From an uncultured beta proteobacterium (GTDB taxonomy: Bacteria; Pseudomonadota; Gammaproteobacteria; Burkholderiales; Burkholderiaceae_B), in NCBI GenBank assembly GCA_903924715.1, contig CAIYCP010000098.1, positions 1 through 20,823 of the forward strand: a stretch of DNA of 20,823 nucleotides, in the 5' to 3' direction. The position numbers and the translations under genes are program-made. The first letter of the stretch is position 1; each line of letters starts with the position of its first letter. The notes below the pieces were generated by a model. That model worked only from the letters and a program-made list of their open reading frames with translations, had not been told where the DNA came from and ran no database searches. Of this stretch, positions 7,424 through 14,939 are shown piece after piece.

Positions 7424-7492
7424 ACCTGCACCCCTCTCCACACTCACAGATATGAAAATGCGACCGCAAGATTTGATCACTCGAGGCAATCA

Positions 7493-8968
7493 ATGCTCAT
7501 AGCCGAGCAAGTCATTCTCGCGCTTTTTTCCTCAATCGGTGCCGGCCTGATACTGGCACTCGAACCGTTAATACGGGTATCTGGCAATGGGCCGCGCGTG
7601 AAGCTTTGGCTCTACGGTGTCGCGAACTTTAGTCTTTGTTGGGCCTTATTTGCGGTAACGCCCTGGCTCCATCCCGCGGTTTTCCTTGTCGTGACCAGTT
7701 GTGGCTTGGGTTCAGCTGCATTCACCGCCTTGTTTTTTAGATCGACGTATCGAAACATTACGCCACGCACGTATAGCTTGACCGTGACGGCCATCGTCAT
7801 GCTAGCGGTCGTCGGTGAGAGCTTTCAACTACTGGGTGCTCTCGACGTTAGATTGGCATATCTGGCTACCGTCGTCGGGCTACTGACGCTATGGCAAACT
7901 CATGAGCTCATACGCTCGTTGAGGCACTCACCTCCCAAGACACAAAAAGTCCTGTGGGCAAACCTTAGCGTCACCGCACTCATTCTGTCCTTGATAATCG
8001 CCCGTTTTGCAGGGCAATTTTTGTCAGAATCGGCAGATACCGCGAATCTATTCGACCAAGATATTAGCGCCCGAACGATCCGTTGGCTAGTAACAACTTT
8101 AGTCGTGATTCGTTACTTTTTAATGGCCACCTATTTGTTAACGCACGAAGGAGACGTCTACAAACAAGCCCTGAGTGCAGAACTTTCGCAACAGGCCTTA
8201 TACGCGATCGACAGTCAAGACAAAATACAGCTGAACAAACTACTCATTGAACGCGACCAATTGATTCAGTCTTTGACGGCGGCAAAAGAGAATACCGCTG
8301 ACACTGGGCCGCTAGCCGTCGCACTCATTCGTGAGCTCAAACTGTTGTTCGCGGCCATTGCGCGCGACAGCGCTTCGCTGCAAACAGATTACGGTAGGGC
8401 ACAATATCCATTGCCAGACCGACAAGCATTGCTCAACTTTATTCAATCTGCCAATCACCAAGCAACCGATATCATCAGCACCTTAGAAAACATTGTTTTA
8501 CAAGCAACAGTGGAGCCAGAGCGGACAGATGTGGCGACCTATATTCGAGGGCTTGAACCAACTTTTTTGCGGCTGGTTGAAACCAAGGGTATCGCTATCG
8601 ACATTCAGTACGGCCAGGCTTCGCCCTGCGAGGTCGACCTTCAACCTGCAGCGTTTCAACAGGCAATCATCTGTCTTTTAAAACGTGCCATTACTGCCCA
8701 CGATGCATCGACATCTTCGAATAAACGTATTGTGCTTGAGATTAAGCGCACCCGAACCCACGCGCAAATCAACTTAATGGATAATGCTGAAGGCTTAAGA
8801 TCAGCCTTTGCTGCAAACATAGATGGCTGGTTTGAGGCACTCAAAGAAGCGAATGCAGACCTATGTGTGGGCGAGTACCTGATTCAAAAGCTGCAAGGCC
8901 GCCTCTCGCTAGAGATCACAGATGGTTGGTCAACGGCACTGAAGGTAGAGTTCCCTTTAAGCGCTTAG
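7493..8968 (+). CDS. 7TM sensor histidine-kinase paralogue B, predicted catalytically dead
   Basis: This 491-residue protein has the same layout as its two neighbours: seven helices to about residue 215, a coil with the shared LLIERDQLI motif at 250-258, a DHp-like segment and a degenerate ATPase domain. The His position is Arg280 (ALIRELKLL), the Pro that normally follows the His is Leu284, the N-box Asn is Arg398 (CLLKRA), and the G2 box is replaced by NADLCVGEYL. The G1 box keeps Asp430-Asn431 but reads DNAEGL. It shares several stretches with paralogue A that are weaker in the active kinase, notably KRIxLEIKRTxTHAQ (411-425) and DIQY (370-373), so A and B look like the more recent duplicates. 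Its leader GAGGCAAT before the ATG matches that of paralogue A. It starts 69 bases after paralogue A. Confidence 0.85.
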   Translation: MLIAEQVILALFSSIGAGLILALEPLIRVSGNGPRVKLWLYGVANFSLCWALFAVTPWLHPAVFLVVTSCGLGSAAFTALFFRSTYRNITPRTYSLTVTAIVMLAVVGESFQLLGALDVRLAYLATVVGLLTLWQTHELIRSLRHSPPKTQKVLWANLSVTALILSLIIARFAGQFLSESADTANLFDQDISARTIRWLVTTLVVIRYFLMATYLLTHEGDVYKQALSAELSQQALYAIDSQDKIQLNKLLIERDQLIQSLTAAKENTADTGPLAVALIRELKLLFAAIARDSASLQTDYGRAQYPLPDRQALLNFIQSANHQATDIISTLENIVLQATVEPERTDVATYIRGLEPTFLRLVETKGIAIDIQYGQASPCEVDLQPAAFQQAIICLLKRAITAHDASTSSNKRIVLEIKRTRTHAQINLMDNAEGLRSAFAANIDGWFEALKEANADLCVGEYLIQKLQGRLSLEITDGWSTALKVEFPLSA

Positions 8969-9018
8969 CGTTACACGATAAAATTGAATTGTCTGAAAAG
9001 ATTGTTGTTCTCGCAAGC

Positions 9019-9024
9019 AGGGAG
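9019..9024 (+). promoter_or_regulatory. Ribosome binding site supporting a GTG start
   Basis: AGGGAG lies 8 bases before GTG at 9033 and supports that codon as the start of the HD-GYP gene. Confidence 0.55.
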
Positions 9025-9032
9025 TCCCAAGA

Positions 9033-10622
9033 GTGAATAGTGAATTGCCACGTTATGTAAACCCAGCCTGGTTGCACGCCTTTAAACTTATCAACGTCTT
9101 TATATTAATCGTTCTGTTGATAAACGGTGTACGGCTAAGCCTTATGGCTCACCTTCTCGCGCTTGCCATCACGTTCAGCACGGCAGGCTTAATTTCAGTT
9201 GATTTGTGGTCACTGCACTTTCGGCGCACCCCTTTTGTCAATAAGCACCTGCTTCCCGGAGTCATTCTGTTCTTCTCCGTGCTAGCGATCTATTTCGTCG
9301 ACTCGGCCGCCTTTATGTGGGTGATCGCGGCATTCCCATTTGCTTATATGCGCCTACGACCGCCTACGGCGCTAGTGCTTTGCGCCTTGACGCTCGCAGG
9401 TGCCCTCGTTTGCCTTGTTCTAGTGTGGCAGTTTCCTTTCACACTAACGTTACGTGCGGGTTTAGCCGGCACTTTAGTGTTAATCATCCTGTACAGTTTT
9501 TTTCAGACATATAACAAACTTAATCACGACCTCGCGCAAACGAGCGAATTACTCGACAACACCCTGCAATCTATTGGCCAAGGCGTCATCGTCATTGATG
9601 CCGACAATCGAATAAAAGTCTTTAATAACCAGGCTTGTGAGTTATTAAATTTACCGCCCTCACTTTTGAGCACTAAGCCAACATTACCTGAGGTAGTGCA
9701 ATTTCAAATAGAGCGGGGCGATTTTATGGATTTCGGTGAGGTCGATCCAGCGTCGCGCGCCTACATCACGTCGCGAGGCATCAACGTTGATGAGCATATC
9801 AAACGTCAATATGTACGCAAAGATCCGCGCGGTCGTTATATCGAAGTTCAGACCAACCCGATGCCCTCACGCGATATCGTACGCACCTATACAGATGTCA
9901 CAAAGTATCAAATGGCCAACAGAAAACTGCAAACACTCTTTGCAGAGCATCGGGTACTGAGTCAATCCATCATTCAAAAAACGCAAACTCAATTGCTTGA
10001 TGCGATGACAGCACTCGCCTTGACCCGTGATAATGAATCGGGCCTGCATCTCAAGCGCACGGCAGCCTACGTGCGTTTACTCGCAGAATCTTTGGGTACC
10101 TACGGGCGGTACTCCGCCCAACTGTCCGAGAAAAACTTAACGCTCATCGTACAAGCGGCCGCGCTGCACGATCTAGGGAAGATCGGGATCCCCGATCAAA
10201 TATTGTCCAGCCCTTTTCAACTAACCGATCAAGAAGCAGCCTTGCTGCGAACGCACACAACGCTTGGCGAAACTATTTTGGTGGTGGCTGCTGGCTCGGG
10301 CACAGCTCCGAACGCGCTCTTTCATATCGCGGCGAAAATAGCCGGTGCGCATCACGAACACTGGGACGGCAGCGGCTATCCACGTGGGCTTGCAGGCCTC
10401 GATATTCCCTTAGAAGCGCGATTGATGGGCCTGGCCGATGCCTATGATTTACTTACGGCAGGCGGTGGGTCACAGAGCAAGGCGTTGACGCACGAGGCAG
10501 CTTGTGCCGAAATCGTCCAGCGCTCGGGCACACAATTCGATCCCGACTTAGTCGCCGCGTTTATTCGCGTCGAGTCCTCTTTTCGCACAACTTCCTTAGA
10601 ACTGCACGACGACATCTGCTAG
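9033..10622 (+). CDS. Membrane PAS / HD-GYP cyclic-di-GMP phosphodiesterase
   Basis: This 529-residue protein has an N-terminal membrane domain of about six helices (residues 18-158, unlike the 7TM domain of its neighbours), a PAS domain (about 172-290, with 'GQGVIVIDADNRIKVFNNQA'), and a C-terminal HD-GYP domain (about 320-512). The HD-GYP family hydrolyses cyclic di-GMP. The metal ligands are all visible: E335 and H339 (NESGLHLKR), H379-D380 with K383 (LHDLGKIGIPD), H408, H440-H441 and D469; the signature GYP is at 448-450. The usual RPYK stretch after the ADxYDxLT motif is replaced by GGGSQSKAL. There is no receiver domain, so control must come through the membrane and PAS modules or partners. 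The GTG start is backed by AGGGAG 8 bases upstream. It lies 64 bases after pseudokinase B and 37 before the active kinase. Confidence 0.92.
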   Translation: MNSELPRYVNPAWLHAFKLINVFILIVLLINGVRLSLMAHLLALAITFSTAGLISVDLWSLHFRRTPFVNKHLLPGVILFFSVLAIYFVDSAAFMWVIAAFPFAYMRLRPPTALVLCALTLAGALVCLVLVWQFPFTLTLRAGLAGTLVLIILYSFFQTYNKLNHDLAQTSELLDNTLQSIGQGVIVIDADNRIKVFNNQACELLNLPPSLLSTKPTLPEVVQFQIERGDFMDFGEVDPASRAYITSRGINVDEHIKRQYVRKDPRGRYIEVQTNPMPSRDIVRTYTDVTKYQMANRKLQTLFAEHRVLSQSIIQKTQTQLLDAMTALALTRDNESGLHLKRTAAYVRLLAESLGTYGRYSAQLSEKNLTLIVQAAALHDLGKIGIPDQILSSPFQLTDQEAALLRTHTTLGETILVVAAGSGTAPNALFHIAAKIAGAHHEHWDGSGYPRGLAGLDIPLEARLMGLADAYDLLTAGGGSQSKALTHEAACAEIVQRSGTQFDPDLVAAFIRVESSFRTTSLELHDDIC

Positions 10623-10659
10623 GGATACCGTCCATTTCAATTTTTTGTTTAGGCTTCAT

Positions 10660-12129
10660 ATGCAACAAGCAGAACAAATTCTTCCCTTGCTTTTCGCCTT
10701 CATGAGCATAGGCTCATTGTTGAGTTTTTCTCCTCTCGTGCTCGAGCAAGAGAAAAGCTTCCTGAGTATCGACTGGATTCTGACGATCGCGCTCTATTCG
10801 TTGAGTTGTTTCATCTTTGCAATCGTGCCGTCCACACACGTTGTCCTACTTACCCCAGCCAATTTTTGCATCGTAGGATCCTATGTCAGTTGTGCCTTGC
10901 TATTTCGTTCGTGGCGTAAACCCATTGAGCCCGGGCTTCGGATCCTGCTCTGGAGTCTTCTAGTTGTAGTGGGTATTATTTTCGAAACCATTCGAGAACA
11001 TGGCACCTTTAGTGATCGGGTGATCTTTGTCATGGCCGTTTTCTCTTTAACCATGACTTGGCAACTGTATGAACTCGCCCGTCTCGGTTATGTCCGAGGG
11101 CCCGCCGTTTTAAAGTTGATTTTTTTCTTTGTGCTGCTTGGCTTAATTCTCAACATCACACGTGCTGTCTCCACGTTCAATACCGAATTCATCCGAAGCA
11201 GCAGTATTTTTAATGAGGAGATCTTTTCTCGAGCTATTCGGTGGGGGACACAAGCCATACTAATGTTGACTTTCTTTTTAATCGGAACATTTTATGTGCA
11301 ACGCCAAGTATATCTTCGACGCCAGCTGGTCAGTTCACTGTCGATTAAAGATACGGCGCTCTCCATCGAAGTTGCAGAAAAAAGTCAGATTCAACAACTG
11401 CTGAACGAGCGTGAAACATTGATTCGTTCGTTAATTCTGGCGAAGAAAACATCAGAAATGGGCGCCCTGTCGGCGGCCCTCGCCCATGAGCTCAACCAAC
11501 CACTCGGCGCGATGCAGCTTAATGCAGAGTGCCTGCAATTAGAACTGATCAACGCCAATCCCAATATACCGCTCGGGCAAGAGCTAGTCGGACGAATTTT
11601 GAGCGACAATGCGCGCGCCTCTCATATCATCGTTGCGCTCAAACAGATATTTTCAAATACTTTGTCAGGCACTCAGCGCATTGATCTAGCAACCTTCATC
11701 GAGACGCTCGAAGAGTTGGTTTTACCGCTCGCAAAACAAGAAGGGATTACCCTAGAAATTTTGCATGACCTCTCGGGTCCATTCCATGTTGATATCAATA
11801 CACCAGAATTTCAACAGGTTATATTGAATCTGTTGAACAACTCAATTCAAGCCTTTTCTGGCACGGCGCCCGATGCTCGGCGTATTCAGATCGAACTCAG
11901 CAAAAAAAATGATCGTATATATTTGGCAATACTCGATAACGGCCCCGGCATCGACCCCAGCTTGCAGGCAAATATCTTCAACCTGCTCAGCACAAATAAA
12001 TTTGCAGGGATGGGCTTAGGTTTATGGTTAAGCCAGCACATCGTCGAACGTCACCAAGGACGCCTTTGGCTGGGTGAACGGCCCGGTTGGTCAACAGCGT
12101 TTATGATTGAGTTACCTTTTAGCGGATAG
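10660..12129 (+). CDS. 7TM sensor histidine kinase with intact catalytic motifs
   Basis: This 489-residue membrane sensor kinase has about seven helices (residues 5-213), a coil with LLNERETLI (247-255), a DHp domain with phospho-acceptor H276 in ALAHELNQPLGAM, and an ATPase domain with N box NLLNNS (Mg ligand N394), G1 DNGPGID (426-432), F440 and G2 GMGLGL (450-455). The HELNQPLGAM form is typical of the NtrB/FixL-like kinase group. The membrane domain has no recognised ligand site. The ATG at 10660 gives MQQAEQ, matching MFVADQ and MLIAEQ of the two paralogues, so the longer TTG frame from 10645 is rejected. No response regulator gene is in the window, so its phospho-acceptor is unlinked. 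It ends 9 bases before the first dehydrogenase gene. Confidence 0.92.
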   Translation: MQQAEQILPLLFAFMSIGSLLSFSPLVLEQEKSFLSIDWILTIALYSLSCFIFAIVPSTHVVLLTPANFCIVGSYVSCALLFRSWRKPIEPGLRILLWSLLVVVGIIFETIREHGTFSDRVIFVMAVFSLTMTWQLYELARLGYVRGPAVLKLIFFFVLLGLILNITRAVSTFNTEFIRSSSIFNEEIFSRAIRWGTQAILMLTFFLIGTFYVQRQVYLRRQLVSSLSIKDTALSIEVAEKSQIQQLLNERETLIRSLILAKKTSEMGALSAALAHELNQPLGAMQLNAECLQLELINANPNIPLGQELVGRILSDNARASHIIVALKQIFSNTLSGTQRIDLATFIETLEELVLPLAKQEGITLEILHDLSGPFHVDINTPEFQQVILNLLNNSIQAFSGTAPDARRIQIELSKKNDRIYLAILDNGPGIDPSLQANIFNLLSTNKFAGMGLGLWLSQHIVERHQGRLWLGERPGWSTAFMIELPFSG

Positions 12130-12138
12130 GATCCCACC

Positions 12139-12885
12139 ATGAAAATGAATTTAGCCGGAAAACGTGCACTCATCGCCGGAGGCAGCAGAGGCATCGGCCT
12201 CGCGATTGCCGACGCTTTTGCCCAGTCGGGGGCAGATGTATCCATCTGCGCCAGGACCGAAGGGCCCTTGCGCCTTGCAGAAAATTCACTCAAAAAACAT
12301 GGGCATCAGGTACTTGCGCTGCCCTGCGACTTAGGTGATGCCGCCGCGATTAAACAATGGGTAGAAGCCTCCGCTCAGTCGTTAGGCGGCGTTGATATTT
12401 TGGTTAATAATGCCTCAGGTTTTGGTCGCACGGACGACGAAGCGGGCTGGGCCGTTAGCGTTCAAATCGATTTAATGGCCACTGTACGCGCCTGTCATGC
12501 AGCCATGCCTTATCTTGAAAAACAAGGCGGCAGCATCTTGCACATTTCGTCAATTTCGGGGCTGGGTGCAAGTGTGCGCACACCTCCCTATGGCGCAATC
12601 AAAGCCGCGTTGATTGAGTACACCCAAACACAGGCACTTTCCTATGCCAGCAAAAAGATCCGCGTGAACTGCATCGCGCCCGGCTCAATCTTTTTTGAAG
12701 GTGGCACCTGGGATCTTGCCAAGCGCGACAAACCTGAGCTCTACGAGCGCATTCTGGCGGGTATTCCAACCGGGCGTTTTGGTATTCCCGAAGAGGTCGC
12801 CACCGTCGCCACGTTTTTAGCAAGCGACCTTGCATCTTGGGTCACCGGACAAACCATTGCGGTCGATGGCGGTCAAAGTCTTTAG
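12139..12885 (+). CDS. Short-chain dehydrogenase/reductase (first of two)
   Basis: This 248-residue classical SDR is a cytoplasmic NAD(P)-dependent oxidoreductase with a Rossmann fold. The cofactor loop GGSRGIG is at 14-20. The NNAS motif (90-93) has Ser where most members have Gly. The catalytic residues are S138, Y151 and K155 (YGAIK). The PG motif after the fifth strand (181-182) and the C-terminal VTGQTIAVDGG complete the family pattern. The start has no strong Shine-Dalgarno, only weak purines nine bases after the kinase stop, so translation may be coupled. The substrate cannot be assigned; many such enzymes act on 3-oxoacyl or 3-hydroxy compounds. It sits directly between the sensor kinase and a second SDR. 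Confidence 0.9.
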   Translation: MKMNLAGKRALIAGGSRGIGLAIADAFAQSGADVSICARTEGPLRLAENSLKKHGHQVLALPCDLGDAAAIKQWVEASAQSLGGVDILVNNASGFGRTDDEAGWAVSVQIDLMATVRACHAAMPYLEKQGGSILHISSISGLGASVRTPPYGAIKAALIEYTQTQALSYASKKIRVNCIAPGSIFFEGGTWDLAKRDKPELYERILAGIPTGRFGIPEEVATVATFLASDLASWVTGQTIAVDGGQSL

Positions 12886-12938
12886 GCGCCAAGATCTACC
12901 CGCAGCGTCGACCTCTTTTTACAACAAGCGAGAACCTC

Positions 12939-13724
12939 ATGACAGCTCTACTCACCTCACGCTTAAGTGGTCGAACTGCCTTCATTAACGGTGGCGCAAG
13001 AGGTATCGGGCGGGCGAGCGCCCTGCGGCTGGCAGCCGAGGGTGCAAAGGTATGGATCACCAGTCGCGATGAGAGCGCCATGGCTGAGGCGATCGCCGAG
13101 GCGCACGCGCATGGTCTTACGTTGAACGGATTGTCGATGGACTCTTCTGACGCAAACTCGATTCAACAGACGATCGATCGCGTCTATGCAAACGATGGTC
13201 GCCTAGATATTCTAGTCAACAACGCAGGCGGCTCTTTACAAACCCCAGCGTTATTCGAACAAGAGTCAGATGAAGACTGGAAGCGCGTACTCGACCTCAA
13301 CATTATGGGTACCGTCTGGGCGTGCCGCCGCGCCTTGCCTCTCATGAAAGCTGCGGGTCAAGGGCGCATTGTGAATGTCGGCTCAAAAGCCGGCCGTTTT
13401 AGCAGTCGCGTCGCCGGCGCGAATTACGCAGCCTCGAAAGGTGCGATTAGCGCCCTCACCCGGCAACTTGCTGCCGAATACGGCCCAAGCGGCATCACCG
13501 TCAATTGCGTTTGCCCAGGCTTGGTCATGACCGCCCGAACAAAGGCGCGCTGGGAAACGCGCAAGACCCCCCAAGAACGCGCCTTGTTACTTGAAAGCAT
13601 CCCCTTGCGTCGTCACGCAGAGCCGCAAGACGTTTCGGGTGCCATTGCTTTTTTAGCCTCAGACGACGCAGCCTTTATTACCGGGATTACACTGGACGTC
13701 AATGGCGGCGAAGTGATGGCGTAA
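12939..13724 (+). CDS. Short-chain dehydrogenase/reductase (second of two)
   Basis: This 261-residue classical SDR shows GGARGIG at 18-24, NNAGG at 94-98, N121, a likely catalytic S149, Y163 and K167 (YAASK), PG at 193-194, and ITLDVNGG near the end. It is clearly not a recent copy of its neighbour: shared residues are mainly the family motifs. An open frame extends upstream to 12837 inside the preceding SDR gene, but that extension is a second-frame reading of the neighbour. The ATG at 12939 begins just before the first Rossmann strand, as expected. The two SDRs may act in one pathway, but the substrates are unknown. Confidence 0.9.
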   Translation: MTALLTSRLSGRTAFINGGARGIGRASALRLAAEGAKVWITSRDESAMAEAIAEAHAHGLTLNGLSMDSSDANSIQQTIDRVYANDGRLDILVNNAGGSLQTPALFEQESDEDWKRVLDLNIMGTVWACRRALPLMKAAGQGRIVNVGSKAGRFSSRVAGANYAASKGAISALTRQLAAEYGPSGITVNCVCPGLVMTARTKARWETRKTPQERALLLESIPLRRHAEPQDVSGAIAFLASDDAAFITGITLDVNGGEVMA

Positions 13725-13773
13725 GCAGACTTCTTGGGCCACCTCTTTTATTTTCACTGAATAGCGATTTCGC

Positions 13774-14256
13774 ATGCATAACTTTCGTTTAGCTCACTTG
13801 CCGCTTTTATTCGCGCTCACGCTAGTCGGCTGCAGCTCAACCAACACACCTGACGTGGTGACCACCGCGCCCGCACGTATGGCGCTTGGCGTGTTCGTGG
13901 GTGCTGACCTGACCACAGCCAAGACTGCGATCATGAGCGCCTGCTCAAACAGTCGTTTGCATATACAGACAACGACGACAGAAGTTTTATGCACCGCGAA
14001 CGAAATTGATGCTCGACGCGAGACCATGATTAACGCAATGGTCAACAATGAGTGGGCGTTACGTTATAAGGATGTGATTAATTTTGTACTGACCCCTGAG
14101 GGAAAAAACACACGCGTCACGGCCAACCCTTACGTTCAATTCATTCAACCAATGGGCATCATGTCTGACCTACAAGTTAAAACGCGAAACTTATTGGATG
14201 ATGCCTCGTTTCAAAAAGCACAACAGTTACTGAAGGCCGCTGGCGCCACTGAGTGA
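13774..14256 (+). CDS. Small predicted lipoprotein of unknown function
   Basis: This 160-residue protein begins with a lipoprotein signal peptide: hydrophobic residues 8-18, lipobox LVGC at 17-20, acylated Cys20, then SSTNTP. The residue after Cys20 is Ser, which by the usual +2 rule suggests outer-membrane sorting. The remaining 140 residues contain two more Cys (57 and 73), an alpha-beta pattern, and no family that I recognise. A segment 'LTPEGKNTRVTANPYVQFIQP' resembles beta strands. The ribosome binding site is weak. The stop TGA at 14254-14256 overlaps a possible GTG start of the carbonic anhydrase, which suggests coupling. Confidence 0.72.
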   Translation: MHNFRLAHLPLLFALTLVGCSSTNTPDVVTTAPARMALGVFVGADLTTAKTAIMSACSNSRLHIQTTTTEVLCTANEIDARRETMINAMVNNEWALRYKDVINFVLTPEGKNTRVTANPYVQFIQPMGIMSDLQVKTRNLLDDASFQKAQQLLKAAGATE

Positions 14257-14264
14257 TTCAAACA

Positions 14265-14939
14265 ATGTCCGCACTGAATAATCCCCATCATCTTTCTGTC
14301 TTATTTGAAAAAAATCAACAATGGGTTGACTCGATTCAGACCAGCGATCCAGATTTTTTCAAACGACTCGCGAATCAACAATCGCCTGAATATCTTTGGA
14401 TCGGTTGCTCTGACTCTCGCGTGCCCGCCAATCAGATTACCGGGCTCGCGCCGGGCGAAGTGTTTGTTCACCGTAATATTGCCAATGTCGTGGTGCATAC
14501 AGACTTAAACGCACTATCCGTGATTCAGTTTGCGATCGATCAGCTTAAGGTCAAACATATTATTGTGGTCGGCCACTATGGGTGCGCTGGCGTGCGCGCA
14601 GCGATGGAAAAGATTCGCATAGGTTTAGCAGACAACTGGATCCGACACGTCAAAGACGTGCATGACAAGCATGGCTCGTATCTAGGGCGTGTCTTTAATC
14701 AACAGCAGCGTCAAGACGACTTGTGCGAGCTTAACGTGATTGAGCAAGTTGTGAATGTATGCCAAACCACCAGCGTTCAAGACGCTTGGGCACGTAATCA
14801 AGCCGTCACTGTGCATGGTTGGGTGTATGGTCTTGAGGATGGGCTCGTGCGGGACATGGGGATCAGCATCGCAACCCCCGATGAGCTCGAGCAACGCTAT
14901 CGATCCGTGCTTGCCAAACGCTATACCGAACCAAGCTAA
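14265..14939 (+). CDS. can: Beta-class carbonic anhydrase
   Basis: This 224-residue zinc enzyme interconverts CO2 and bicarbonate in the cytoplasm. It is close to E. coli Can throughout. Zinc ligands are C48, D50 (CSDSR), H104 and C107 (GHYGCAG), with R52 pairing to D50. The PGEVFVHRNIAN segment (63-74) and the VHGWVYGLEDG motif (183-193) are further family marks. A GTG at 14253, overlapping the lipoprotein stop, would add four residues, but neither start has a strong Shine-Dalgarno, so ATG 14265 is chosen for its codon. The stop overlaps that of the convergent symporter gene. It is the last gene of the long + strand run. Confidence 0.93.
   Translation: MSALNNPHHLSVLFEKNQQWVDSIQTSDPDFFKRLANQQSPEYLWIGCSDSRVPANQITGLAPGEVFVHRNIANVVVHTDLNALSVIQFAIDQLKVKHIIVVGHYGCAGVRAAMEKIRIGLADNWIRHVKDVHDKHGSYLGRVFNQQQRQDDLCELNVIEQVVNVCQTTSVQDAWARNQAVTVHGWVYGLEDGLVRDMGISIATPDELEQRYRSVLAKRYTEPS

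Noticed and set aside
8958..8967. Palindrome TAAGCGCTTA at the end of pseudokinase B as a terminator
   Set aside because: It has no loop or T tract and lies within the last codons; its 10 bases can be chance.
12837..12938. N-terminal extension of the second dehydrogenase
   Set aside because: The extra residues read through the end of the first dehydrogenase in another frame and do not match the family; ATG 12939 fits the Rossmann start.
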